From the NCBI RefSeq assembly GCF_004803795.1, contig NZ_CP012543.1:1550001-1614000 (forward strand): a DNA stretch of 64,000 nt, in the 5' to 3' direction. Positions 27,583 through 34,876 of this stretch are shown piece after piece (position 1 is the stretch's first letter; each line of letters opens with the position of its first letter). Below the pieces are notes generated by a model. The model had not been told where the DNA came from. It ran no database searches and worked only from the letters and a program-made list of their open reading frames with translations. The DNA is from Campylobacter rectus. Lineage in GTDB: Bacteria; Campylobacterota; Campylobacteria; Campylobacterales; Campylobacteraceae. The position numbers and the translations under genes were made by a program.

Positions 27583-28521
27583 TCAAATTTGACAAGCCCC
27601 AAGCCTATCGTCGCAAGGATCCAGATGTGCCGTGATCTGCCAACTAAGCTCGCTAAACTCGGCCTTTATCTCGCTTTCTACGCTATCTGAAACCGCGTGC
27701 GCGTCAAAGAGCGAAATGCCCCGCTCAAAAACCAAATGCACGCTCAAAAAGCAGCTCTCGCCGCTCTTTCTGCTCGTTAGATAGTGGTAGCTTAAAATTT
27801 CCTTTTTTGATTTTATTATCTCCTCGATGCGCGCCGTTATTTCGGGCTCTAGCGCGCGGTCTAGGAGCACGCCCAGGCTCTCTTTTATCAAATTTAGCGC
27901 CGAGTGCGCGATCAGTCCGCTGATAACCAGTCCAAAAATCGCGTCTATCGCGGTTAGGCCCGTAAATTTCACGACGACTAGTGCGGCGATAACGGCGAGA
28001 TTGGCATAAAAGTCGCTCCTGTAGTGCAGCGCGTCGGCCTTTACGATGAGATTTGCCGTGCGTTTTGCGACCGAGCCTAAAAACGCTATCAGCCCGCCAG
28101 TGACCGCGAGCGAAAAAAGCATAACGATAATGCCTAAATTTAGGTCGATTTCGGCGTTTTTTTGGTTAAATTTGAGCAAGCTCTCGTAGCAGATAAAAGC
28201 CGCCGCGCCGATGATGAAAATGCCCTCAAACATCGCGGCGACCGCTTCTAGCTTGCCGTAGCCGAAGTTAAAATTCGCATTTGCCGCGGCGCGCGATTTT
28301 TTAAGCGCCAAAAAGTTTAAAAGCGACACGACGCAGTCTAGCGCCGAGTCCACGGCCGAGCCCAGCACCGCGACCGAGCCGCTGGCAAGTCCGGCGATAA
28401 ATTTAACCACCGCTAGCGCAAAAGCCGTCGCGCCCGCGACTATGACGGCTCTGTTTTCGCCCTTGTCTTTGCTTTTTGCAGCTTTTACCGCGTCGCTCTC
28501 GTAGTCGAAAATTTTTTGCAT
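27583..28521 (-). CDS. Cation diffusion facilitator (FieF/CDF-type metal efflux)
   Basis: 312 residues with six hydrophobic segments and a ~90-residue cytoplasmic C-terminal domain. Metal-site motifs are seen in TM2 (GSAVDSALDCVVS, D-x3-D) and TM5 (ALHYRSDFYANL, H-x3-D), placing it with FieF/ZitB-like exporters that move Zn2+, Fe2+ or other divalent metals out in exchange for protons. Its start lies 12 bp after the aguA stop, so the two are co-transcribed. Which metal is carried cannot be told. Confidence 0.88.
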   Translation of the reverse strand: MQKIFDYESDAVKAAKSKDKGENRAVIVAGATAFALAVVKFIAGLASGSVAVLGSAVDSALDCVVSLLNFLALKKSRAAANANFNFGYGKLEAVAAMFEGIFIIGAAAFICYESLLKFNQKNAEIDLNLGIIVMLFSLAVTGGLIAFLGSVAKRTANLIVKADALHYRSDFYANLAVIAALVVVKFTGLTAIDAIFGLVISGLIAHSALNLIKESLGVLLDRALEPEITARIEEIIKSKKEILSYHYLTSRKSGESCFLSVHLVFERGISLFDAHAVSDSVESEIKAEFSELSWQITAHLDPCDDRLGACQI

Positions 28522-28533
28522 TAAATTTTGCTC

Positions 28534-29667
28534 TTACGCTTCGCTCGCACCGCTATACTTGTTTTCCGCTTCACTTCGTTCGCTAGAAACCTGCTTCGCT
28601 TCGCTCGCACCGCTATACTTGTTTTGACTCGAGCAGTGCAGCGAGCCGTTTTGACGTACGAAAACGAGCGAATCTACGCCGATTATCTTATGATTAGGCA
28701 GCTTCTGCGCGAGTCGCTCAAGCACGATTTTATCGTTATCGTCGCCATACGTCGGAACGATAACGGCGCCGTTTATAAAGATAAAATTCGCATACGTGCA
28801 GCCAAGCCTCTTGCCGCCGTAAAATTTTGCCTTCGGAAGCGGTAGCGGCACGAGCTTAAAGCCCGTATTTTCAAGCTCCTTTTTCATCGCGGCAAGTTCC
28901 TCGAAATGCTCGTCGTCAGGATCGTCGCAGGAGGCGTAGGCGATCGTATCCGGAGCGATAAAACGCGCCAAAGTATCGATGTGGCTATCGGTGTCGTCGC
29001 CCTTTATAAAGCCGTTTTTAAGCCATATCACGCGCCGAAGGCCGAAAAGCTCCTTAAGCCGCGCTTCGATCTGATCTTTGTTTAGATGAGAGTTGCGGTT
29101 GTCGTTTAGCAGGCACTTTTGCGTCGTTAGTAGCGTGCCGCGCCCGTTAAAATCGATACTGCCGCCCTCAAGCACGAGATCGATACTTCGCAAATCGCTT
29201 TTAAAACACTTAGCGAGCTCCAAATTTACGGCGTTATCTTTCGAGCTTTCAAATTTACCGCCCCAAGCGTTAAATTTGAAATCATAGCTGACGATTTTAG
29301 CTCTGCGCGAGCTATTTTCGCCGCCGCCCCGCTCGCAGCACGCCACACCTTCCGACGTCGAATTTTTGCCGTTTGAGCCTGCATCCGCGTCAGCAAAATC
29401 CTCTACGTCGATCATACCGTAGTCGCGTATCCACGTATCATCAGTGTCGATTTTTACGAACTCTACGTTATCAAATTTAGCAAATCTCTTCTCGAAAATC
29501 CTCTCATCAGGGCAGATCAAAACAACCTTTTGAAACGGTACGATAGCTGCCACGAGCCTCTCGTAAGCGTCTAAAATTTCGTCCAGATACGGCTTCCAAT
29601 CGGTGTTTTCGTGCGGCAGCGATAAAAATATCAGCTCTTGTTTTTCCCACTCCCCAAACGCTCTCAA
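28534..29667 (-). CDS. aguA: Agmatine deiminase with repeat-derived C-terminal tail
   Basis: 377 residues, agmatine deiminase/Porphyromonas peptidylarginine-deiminase fold: DDTWIRDYG (substrate-site Asp/Arg), LEGGSIDFNGRG, KGDDTDSHIDTLARF and the C-terminal GSLHC with the catalytic Cys345. It converts agmatine to N-carbamoylputrescine, the substrate of AguB. Start is a TTG with AAAGGA upstream. Two oddities: residues ~90-122 are a Gly/Ser/Asn-rich insert absent from the usual core, and after SLHCSSQ the protein runs on for 29 residues (NKYSGASEA, KQVSSERSEAE, NKYSGASEA) coded by a 60-bp tandem repeat that belongs to the dispersed repeat family seen at 24-25 kb. The catalytic core is complete. 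Confidence 0.85.
   Translation of the reverse strand: MRAFGEWEKQELIFLSLPHENTDWKPYLDEILDAYERLVAAIVPFQKVVLICPDERIFEKRFAKFDNVEFVKIDTDDTWIRDYGMIDVEDFADADAGSNGKNSTSEGVACCERGGGENSSRRAKIVSYDFKFNAWGGKFESSKDNAVNLELAKCFKSDLRSIDLVLEGGSIDFNGRGTLLTTQKCLLNDNRNSHLNKDQIEARLKELFGLRRVIWLKNGFIKGDDTDSHIDTLARFIAPDTIAYASCDDPDDEHFEELAAMKKELENTGFKLVPLPLPKAKFYGGKRLGCTYANFIFINGAVIVPTYGDDNDKIVLERLAQKLPNHKIIGVDSLVFVRQNGSLHCSSQNKYSGASEAKQVSSERSEAENKYSGASEA
28537..28625. repeat. 60-bp tandem repeat at 3' end of aguA
   Basis: CGCTTCGCTCGCACCGCTAT and onward occurs at 28537-28565 and again, exactly, at 28597-28625. The intervening DNA (28567-28586, complement of CTAGCGAACGAAGTGAAGCG) matches the core word of the dispersed repeats at 24011, 24609 and 25186. 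Confidence 0.85.
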
Positions 29668-29737
29668 ATTCGTCCTTTATTTGTATTTTTTTAAATCTTA
29701 ACACATCTTTACTAAAAAAAATTTAATAATATTTTCG

Positions 29738-29743
29738 TATAAT
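29738..29743 (+). promoter_or_regulatory. -10 element of the tsdA gene
   Basis: TATAAT in an A/T-rich upstream context, 38 bp before the ATG, which itself has a strong AAGGAGA ribosome site. This is the usual look of Campylobacter sigma70 promoters, which depend little on a -35 box. Confidence 0.55.
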
Positions 29744-29781
29744 TTCAAACATATATTTTTATCTTATTTTAAGGAGACTTA

Positions 29782-30774
29782 ATGAAAAAAGTAGCTCTCG
29801 CAACTTTAGCTTTTCCGTTTTTATTGACGCCCGCTTTTGCGTTTGACGTAGCTAAAAACAAAGCCAAAAACACCCTGCCCTATGAAGTAAAAACACAGGA
29901 ATTTAGGCTGCCCGCAGGCATCGATGAAAACGGCATCATAGATGAAGCCAAGCTTGGCGACTCGCCTTATGCGAAAACCGTCATCTACGGCTCAAAGCTC
30001 GTAAATGAAACGACGAGACATCTGGGACCTCAGGCAAAAGACGAGAAAAAGCGTTTCGCGGGCAATAATTTATCCTGTTCGAGCTGTCACGCAAACGGAG
30101 GCGTAGTACCGAATCAAAGCCCGTTTGTCGGCATTTACGCGAGATTTCCGCAGTATAACTCAAGAGCCGATCAGCTAATCACCCTACAAGACCGTATAAA
30201 CGGCTGCTTCCAGCGCTCGATGTCGGGCAAACCGATACCCGCAAACTCAAAAGAGATGCGCGCGATAATGACCTATATGCAGTGGCTCTCTACCGGCTAC
30301 GAAGTGGGTGCGAAAGTAAAAGGTCAAGGGATTCCGAAAGCCGAATTTATAAACCGAGCGGGCGATCCCAAAAACGGTAAGAAAATTTACGCCGATAAAT
30401 GCGCCTCGTGCCACGGCGAAAACGGCGAAGGCGTTTTAAATCCCGAATTTGCTAGCGGCGGAGATTATTATTTGTTTCCGGCGATTTGGGGCAAAGACAG
30501 CTACAACACGGGCGCCGGGATGTACCGCCTCATAAAAGCCGCTCAGTTTGTAAAAACCACGATGCCAAAGGGCGATGCGACGCTAAGTTGGGAGGATGCA
30601 TACGACGTCAGCGCCTTTATGAACTCGCAAGAACGCCCCGTTAAGCCTAACCGAGAGAAAGATTTCCCCGATCTTGACATAAAACCGATGGATATGGACG
30701 TAGGACCTTATAACGACGGCTTTGACGAAAATGCTCACCGCTACGGCCCGTTTAAGCCTATGTTAAAAAAATAA
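29782..30774 (+). CDS. tsdA: TsdA-type diheme cytochrome (thiosulfate dehydrogenase / tetrathionate reductase)
   Basis: 330 residues with a signal peptide cleaved near Ala20. Two c-type heme sites: CSSCH (99-103) and CASCH (207-211). DRINGCFQRSMSGK supplies Cys142, the position of the unusual Cys heme ligand of TsdA, and FVKTTMPKG supplies the Lys258/Met261 region that ligates the second heme. DYYLFPAIWGKDSYNTGAGMYRL is a family block. C. jejuni TsdA interconverts thiosulfate and tetrathionate and prefers tetrathionate reduction. Periplasmic. It stands alone; the SQR/rhodanese locus at 5.6-8.8 kb is the other sulfur module of the window. Direction of catalysis cannot be read. Confidence 0.88.
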   Translation: MKKVALATLAFPFLLTPAFAFDVAKNKAKNTLPYEVKTQEFRLPAGIDENGIIDEAKLGDSPYAKTVIYGSKLVNETTRHLGPQAKDEKKRFAGNNLSCSSCHANGGVVPNQSPFVGIYARFPQYNSRADQLITLQDRINGCFQRSMSGKPIPANSKEMRAIMTYMQWLSTGYEVGAKVKGQGIPKAEFINRAGDPKNGKKIYADKCASCHGENGEGVLNPEFASGGDYYLFPAIWGKDSYNTGAGMYRLIKAAQFVKTTMPKGDATLSWEDAYDVSAFMNSQERPVKPNREKDFPDLDIKPMDMDVGPYNDGFDENAHRYGPFKPMLKK

Positions 30775-30791
30775 ATTTTACTTTTACATTT

Positions 30792-30834
30792 CGTATTAAT
30801 ACTAAATTTGTCTTTAAATCTTAGTATTAATACG
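30792..30834. promoter_or_regulatory. Paired GTATTAATAC palindromes upstream of ABC importer
   Basis: CGTATTAATACTAA (30792-30805) is repeated as its exact complement at 30821-30834. Each arm is itself a perfect 10-bp palindrome (GTATTAATAC at 30793-30802 and 30824-30833), with centres 31 bp apart, close to three helical turns. TACAAT at 30836-30841 is a plausible -10, so the right site would lie in the -20 to -35 region of the importer promoter. As RNA it could also fold as a 14-bp hairpin ending the tsdA transcript, but no T-run follows. Confidence 0.6.
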
Positions 30835-30875
30835 TTACAATCTCGCGAAATTATCAAAAAGAAGCTAAAAAATTT

Positions 30876-31529
30876 ATGGATTTTGAGTTTATAAAAGAAT
30901 TTACGCAGATGTTCGTAAAAGCGGGCATTTTCACAGTCAAGCTCTCGCTTTACGGCATCTTGCTCTCGCTTATTATCGGCATATTTTGCACGCTGGTTAA
31001 ATTTTACAAGATCAAGGTCCTGACGCCCGTCATAAACGGCTACATTGAAGTTTCCAGAAATACGCCGCTGCTCATACAGCTTTTCTTTCTCTACTACGGA
31101 CTTAGCAAATTCGGACTAAATTTGAGCGCCTTTACCTGTGCGGTCACGGGGCTTGCGTTTCTAGGCGGCAGCTATATGGCTGAGAGCTTTAGGCTAGGCT
31201 TTGAGGCGGTGAAAAAGACGCAGATCGAGGCCGCGCTTAGCGTCGCGCTCACGCAGGGGCAAATTTTACGCTACGTTATCTTGCCTCAGGCCTTTAGCGT
31301 CTCGATCCCATCCATCGCCGCTAACGTCATCTTCCTCATCAAAGAAACCTCGGTCGTCAGCATCATCGCCCTACCCGATCTGGTCTATGCGACGAAGGAT
31401 ATCATCGGGCTTTACTACATGACCGACGAGGCGCTTTTTATGCTGGTAGTTAGCTATTTGATTATCATTTTGCCGATATCTTTGGTCTTATTTTGGCTCG
31501 AAAAAAGGATGAGAGTTGGACGGAGTTAG
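30876..31529 (+). CDS. Polar amino acid ABC transporter permease 1
   Basis: 217 residues, five TM segments, HisM/GlnP-type permease. The EAA loop is seen as EAALSVALTQGQILRYVILPQA. First gene of a three-gene importer operon, preceded by the paired palindrome. In C. jejuni the similar permease pair serves the PEB1 aspartate/glutamate system. No binding-protein gene is adjacent. The next gene starts 14 bp before this one ends. Confidence 0.88.
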   Translation: MDFEFIKEFTQMFVKAGIFTVKLSLYGILLSLIIGIFCTLVKFYKIKVLTPVINGYIEVSRNTPLLIQLFFLYYGLSKFGLNLSAFTCAVTGLAFLGGSYMAESFRLGFEAVKKTQIEAALSVALTQGQILRYVILPQAFSVSIPSIAANVIFLIKETSVVSIIALPDLVYATKDIIGLYYMTDEALFMLVVSYLIIILPISLVLFWLEKRMRVGRS

Positions 31530-32190
31530 TATTTTATTCGACCCGCTGGTCTTAAAGCGGCTGATTTTCGAGGGGCTGTGGATGAGCGTGCAGATTTCAG
31601 CCATCTCGATCGCCATCTCTCTGGTTTTAGGCACGTTTTTGGGCGTGGCTATGAGCTCAAAAAACAAATTTATCTTTTTCGTGCTAAAAATTTGCCTCGA
31701 AATCGTACGCATAATGCCCCAAATCGTCTGGCTATTTTTGTTTTACTACGGCGCGAGCAAGGCATTTGGGCTCGATATTTCCAAATTTAACGCCTCGCTC
31801 ATCGTCTTTAGCCTGTGGGGCGTGTTTGAGATGATGGATATCGTGCGCGGAGCGATCGTCTCGATACCGAGGCATCAGTTTGAGAGTGCGGCGGCTCTGG
31901 CGCTTAGCAAGGCTCAAATTTATCTTTACGTCGTGATCCCGCTAGCCACGCGCCGCCTGGTGCCAGCGGGCGTAAATTTGCTAAGCCGTATCATCAAAAC
32001 CACCCCGATCGTCGCCCTCATCGGCGTGCCCGACCTGCTAAAAGTCGGACAGCAAACGATCGAAACGGCGAGCCTAACAGCAAATCCGACCGTGCCGTTT
32101 TGGATATACGGCTTTATATTTTTATTATATTTTCTCGTCTGCTATCCTATCTCAAAAATATCCAAGATACTTGAAAACAGATGGGCATAA
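31516..32190 (+). CDS. Polar amino acid ABC transporter permease 2
   Basis: 224 residues, five TM segments, EAA loop ESAAALALSKAQIYLYVVIPLA. Start is a TTG with AAGGA seven bases upstream, overlapping the first permease by 14 bp. The two permeases should form the heterodimeric pore. The ATPase gene follows 8 bp after the stop. Confidence 0.87.
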   Translation: MDGVSILFDPLVLKRLIFEGLWMSVQISAISIAISLVLGTFLGVAMSSKNKFIFFVLKICLEIVRIMPQIVWLFLFYYGASKAFGLDISKFNASLIVFSLWGVFEMMDIVRGAIVSIPRHQFESAAALALSKAQIYLYVVIPLATRRLVPAGVNLLSRIIKTTPIVALIGVPDLLKVGQQTIETASLTANPTVPFWIYGFIFLLYFLVCYPISKISKILENRWA

Positions 32191-32198
32191 GGAATCAA

Positions 32199-32933
32199 AT
32201 GAGCGAAATTTTAAAACTCTCAAATTTAAGCAAATCTTACGGCGACTTGCAGGTGCTAAAGGGCATCGACCTTAGCGTCAAAAACGGCGAAGTAGTCGTG
32301 ATCCTAGGGCCCTCGGGCTGTGGTAAAAGCACCACTCTGCGCTGTATAAACGGCCTTGAGCCCTTTGACGGCGGGCAGATAGAGATAGCCGGCGAAAAGA
32401 TCGATAAAGACTACAAGGACTGGATCAAAATCCGCCAAAAAGTGGGCATGGTTTTTCAAAACTACGAGCTGTTTGACCATATGAACGTCATCGAAAATAT
32501 CGTGCTAGGCCCTGTAAAAGCACAAAAAAGAAGCCGAGAAGAGGTCGAAAAAGAGGCCGAGGCGTGGCTGGAAAAAGTAGGCCTAAAACACAAAAAATAC
32601 GCCTATCCAAAGGAGCTTAGCGGCGGGCAAAAGCAGCGTATCGCTATCGTACGCGCGCTTTGCATGAGGCCCGAGATCATGCTATTTGACGAGATAACGG
32701 CCTCGCTGGATCCCGAGATCGTGCGCGAGGTGCTAGACGTCGTCATAAACCTCGCAAAAGACGGCATGACGATGCTAATCGTAACGCACGAGATGGGCTT
32801 TGCTCGCTCGGTGGCGAATCGTATCGTCTTTATGGATGAGGGCAAAATCGTCGAGGAGAGCGAGCCGGAGGCGTTTTTCACGCATCCAAAAAGCGAACGC
32901 GCGAAGAAGTTTTTAAATTTATTTTCGTTTTAG
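32199..32933 (+). CDS. Polar amino acid ABC transporter ATPase (GlnQ/PebC-like)
   Basis: 244 residues from the ATG at 32199, which has AAGGA five bases upstream; an in-frame ATG six codons earlier has no such site. Walker A GPSGCGKST (~35-43), Q-loop VFQNYELF, signature LSGGQKQR, Walker B ILLFDE-type (MLFDEITASLDPE), switch His THEMGF. The PebC/GlnQ/HisP subgroup drives uptake of polar amino acids such as Asp, Glu or Gln. Note the Ile in FDEITASLD where most members have PTSALD. Confidence 0.9.
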   Translation: MSEILKLSNLSKSYGDLQVLKGIDLSVKNGEVVVILGPSGCGKSTTLRCINGLEPFDGGQIEIAGEKIDKDYKDWIKIRQKVGMVFQNYELFDHMNVIENIVLGPVKAQKRSREEVEKEAEAWLEKVGLKHKKYAYPKELSGGQKQRIAIVRALCMRPEIMLFDEITASLDPEIVREVLDVVINLAKDGMTMLIVTHEMGFARSVANRIVFMDEGKIVEESEPEAFFTHPKSERAKKFLNLFSF

Positions 32934-32934
32934 G

Positions 32935-33250
32935 GGTTTTAAATTTAGCGTTTTACGTCAAATTTGAAAGTTTTTGCTTCGTTAAATTTTGCCTTTTTGG
33001 CTAAATTTAACCGCTGAAATTTTAAAATTTAGCCTTAAAAACTGCGCCGTTTTTAGCGCTTAATTAAAATTTGACGAAGTGCGCAAACTACAAATTTATA
33101 AACGCCAAAATAATCATCGCTTAAGTTCTGTAAAACCACTTTTCAAATCAAAGTGAATTTACGCTTAAAATCAAAGTGAGCATAAACCGCAATTTTTCAC
33201 TTTGATTTCTAACGTAAATTTTTCTTTTTAAACACCTTTTAAAAGCCATT
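32935..33250. other. Gap between convergent importer operon and HTH gene
   Basis: AAATTT-rich DNA with no gene; its right half holds the large inverted repeat listed separately, which is the border of the islet. Confidence 0.5.
33145..33220. terminator. Large inverted repeat / bidirectional terminator
   Basis: The left arm at 33156-33179 (AATTTACG, 4 nt, AAATCAAAGTGA) pairs with the right arm at 33197-33220 (TCACTTTGATTT, 4 nt, CGTAAATT): 20 of 24 positions plus a 17-nt loop. A third copy of AAATCAAAGTGA lies at 33145-33156. It sits between convergent genes with T-rich ends, so a bidirectional terminator is likely; an islet boundary repeat is the alternative. Confidence 0.6.
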
Positions 33251-33254
33251 TAAA

Positions 33255-33473
33255 TTATTTGATTTTTTCTATTCTAAACACCTGATCTCTCATACTCTCG
33301 TAGCTCTTGGCTTTTTCATAATTCTCTATCCAGCTGCCAACCCATGATGGTATAGGAAGCTTCTCGTCATTCCAGTTCGCTACCGTGCTATACGCGAGCC
33401 CAGTCAGCCTGCAAAACTCTTGTCTTGTTAGGGCCATTTGTTTGAGGGTGTTGTCAAATTCTTTTTTTGTCAT
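33255..33473 (-). CDS. Small HTH DNA-binding protein
   Basis: 72 residues. ALTRQEFCRLTGLAYSTVANWNDE has the shape of a Cro/CI-like helix-turn-helix (R-x-E-F-x-x-x-T-G-x-x-x-S-T-V-x-x-W), and IPSWVGSWIENYEKAK follows, a tail common in short Campylobacterota HTH proteins of phage origin. ATG has AAAGGA upstream and the promoter is read as TGCTATAAT on the minus strand (33495-33503). It is divergent from the leader/operon at 33.6-34.5 kb, with four evenly spaced palindromes between. It is the obvious candidate repressor for that promoter; this is inference. Confidence 0.75.
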   Translation of the reverse strand: MTKKEFDNTLKQMALTRQEFCRLTGLAYSTVANWNDEKLPIPSWVGSWIENYEKAKSYESMRDQVFRIEKIK

Positions 33474-33494
33474 ATATATCCTTTCGTATTTTGT

Positions 33495-33500
33495 GATTAT
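33495..33500 (-). promoter_or_regulatory. Extended -10 of the HTH gene
   Basis: On the minus strand TGCTATAAT is an extended -10 about 22 bp before the ATG. A weak -35 (TTACTA) 17 bp upstream falls in the leftmost palindrome half-site (TAGTAAA, 33519-33525), so operator occupancy should block it. Confidence 0.55.
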
Positions 33501-33508
33501 AGCAGAAA

Positions 33509-33620
33509 TATCTTATTTTAGTAAAGAAAATATATATTTTTTACTAAAATAGTATAAAAACCCTTGACAAACTTACGAAAATAGTATATAATTACAGCAT
33601 AAATTTACTAGATTAGTAAA
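33509..33620. promoter_or_regulatory. Array of palindromic operators (TTTACTA-N3-TAGTAAA)
   Basis: Three 17-bp sites begin exactly 32 bp apart: 33540-33556 (TTTACTA AAA TAGTATA), 33572-33588 (CTTACGA AAA TAGTATA) and 33604-33620 (TTTACTA GAT TAGTAAA, perfect). A fourth, half-degenerate site lies at 33509-33525, 31 bp further left, with a perfect right half. They cover the rightward -35/-10 region, the rightward start site and the leftward -35. Confidence 0.7.
33564..33592 (+). promoter_or_regulatory. Perfect consensus sigma70 promoter
   Basis: TTGACA (33564-33569), a 17-bp spacer, TATAAT (33587-33592). Campylobacter promoters normally lack a conserved -35, so a perfect hexamer pair with perfect spacing suggests imported DNA. 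Transcription should begin near 33599. Confidence 0.8.
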
Positions 33621-33631
33621 AAAGATAGAGT

Positions 33632-33695
33632 GCGACGAGACCAATCCGCCAAGATACCATCTCGCCGCTAGGTGCTCCCAAACGGGAGCCTTTAT
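33632..33695 (+). ncRNA. Structured leader or small RNA with terminator
   Basis: Stem 1: 33632-33640 pairs with 33660-33668 (GCG-A-CGAGA with TCTCG-C-CGC, 8 bp plus one A-C mismatch, 19-nt loop). Stem 2: GCTCCC (33674-33679), AAAC loop, GGGAGC (33684-33689), then CTTTATT. Lying 35-95 nt after the strong promoter and before the first gene, it could be a stand-alone small RNA ending at stem 2 or an attenuator of the following operon. Confidence 0.5.
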
Positions 33696-33722
33696 TGTAT
33701 CAAATTTAATAAAGGATATAAA

Positions 33723-34047
33723 ATGCAAAAAGACATACTACAACAAAGGCGAGGCAAACGCCATCCTCTCAGGCATAGCAAATTAGCGTAACAAGGGCAT
33801 ATATGGCCGCTGCATATGCGGCGGAAGCTTTCCGTCAAACACTACGCTAGAAAGAATTCAAGTATTTGTGGATACTATTTTGTCGCCGGAAGACAGAGAG
33901 TCCGTAAGGCTAAACGATATAGATAAAAAGACTTTCACCTGGTTTGCTCAAAATTTAGACGGCGCCGATGAAAGAGCCGAGTATCAAAGAGCTCTTGATA
34001 TGGATGTCGATATTAACGAGTTTGAACGTGTCATAAAGGGTAAATAA
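33723..34047 (+). pseudogene. Broken islet gene upstream of the 134-residue gene
   Basis: A good ribosome site (AAAGGA) precedes ATG 33723, but that frame stops after 22 codons. The next frame carries coding-like sequence throughout: KKTYYNKGEANAILSGIAN, a TAG (33784-33786), then RNKGIYGRCICGGSFPS, LERIQVFVDTILSPEDRE, DKKTFTWFAQNLDGADERAE and INEFERVIKGK. One base lost after the ATG plus one stop would explain it. Its TAA overlaps the ATG of the next gene (TAATG), so the two were once translationally coupled. No family recognised. It is also possible that a short protein starts at an internal GTG near 33873. Confidence 0.55.
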
Positions 34048-34451
34048 TGGAAAATCTAACCCTTTTATCAAACGAAGAATTGCTTGAGATCGTGTCTCAA
34101 GCAAAGGCTATCATAGAAAGCCGCAAAGAGGACAAACAGTTCATAGTCAAGACCTTTGAGAGCATAGACCCTAGGAAAAACGGCCACGCATATATGGCTA
34201 GGCTAAGCTTTGCGGATGGTAAGGCCAGTAGAGAATTTATCGATTGCAACGGCAAGAATTGGGATAGCAAACATAAGTATTATGACACCTCTTTCACTTT
34301 CAGAGCAAAAGAGGGGGATAAATTTGAGGCCAGGCTTGATGACGGAAGCTGGAAAAACGACTCAAAGGTTTGGTATATGGTCGTCAAAAACGAGAGCGGC
34401 GAGCTGGAGCTGAAAAGCTTCAACTCTCTGATAAAAGTTCGGGCAGTTTAA
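34047..34451 (+). CDS. Unknown protein of the islet
   Basis: 134 residues. The N-terminal ~30 residues are a helix (LLSNEELLEIVSQAKAIIESRKED). The rest is beta-rich with many Lys/Asp and aromatic residues (HAYMARLSFADGKASREF, SFTFRAKEGDKFEARLDDGSWKNDSKVWYMVV), resembling a small beta-barrel, but I recognise no family. Start overlaps the stop of the broken upstream gene. Transcription should come from the consensus promoter at 33564-33592. A phage or plasmid origin is inferred from the context only. Confidence 0.6.
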   Translation: MENLTLLSNEELLEIVSQAKAIIESRKEDKQFIVKTFESIDPRKNGHAYMARLSFADGKASREFIDCNGKNWDSKHKYYDTSFTFRAKEGDKFEARLDDGSWKNDSKVWYMVVKNESGELELKSFNSLIKVRAV

Positions 34452-34454
34452 GTA

Positions 34455-34870
34455 GAGACCAAAAACCTCCGCATAAAAACAATAAATTTGCCGGTTGAAA
34501 ACTAATAAATTTTAGGATTGATTTTTAAAAATTTTTTAATTTTCAATCATCCGTCGCTAAAACACAGAAAAGAGCTCGCGGTCCGGCATAGCAAAATTTG
34601 CCCTAACGTAAGCAAAATTCAATTCGTTTTTTGCCGCCTTGCAATCAAATCTTAAAGCGTTATTCTAAGTTTTTAAGGCGCGAGAATGCCAAGTAACTCG
34701 AATTTGGCAAATATCAAAAAATTTAACTTTAAAAGCCATAGCTTTTGCACAAATTTTATCGCATTATGATTTTGGTTTCCGAGGCGCTATCGCAACCGGA
34801 GCAAAACACGAATTTCACCTATAAGGCGTCTCCCGAATTTTACCGCACTACCAAACCGCCCAAAACCGCG
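34455..34870. other. Gene-free stretch
   Basis: About 400 bp between the islet gene and the convergent 151-residue gene. A/T-rich left half, mixed right half; no gene, hairpin or att-like duplication was recognised. Confidence 0.45.
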
Positions 34871-34876
34871 ACAAAT

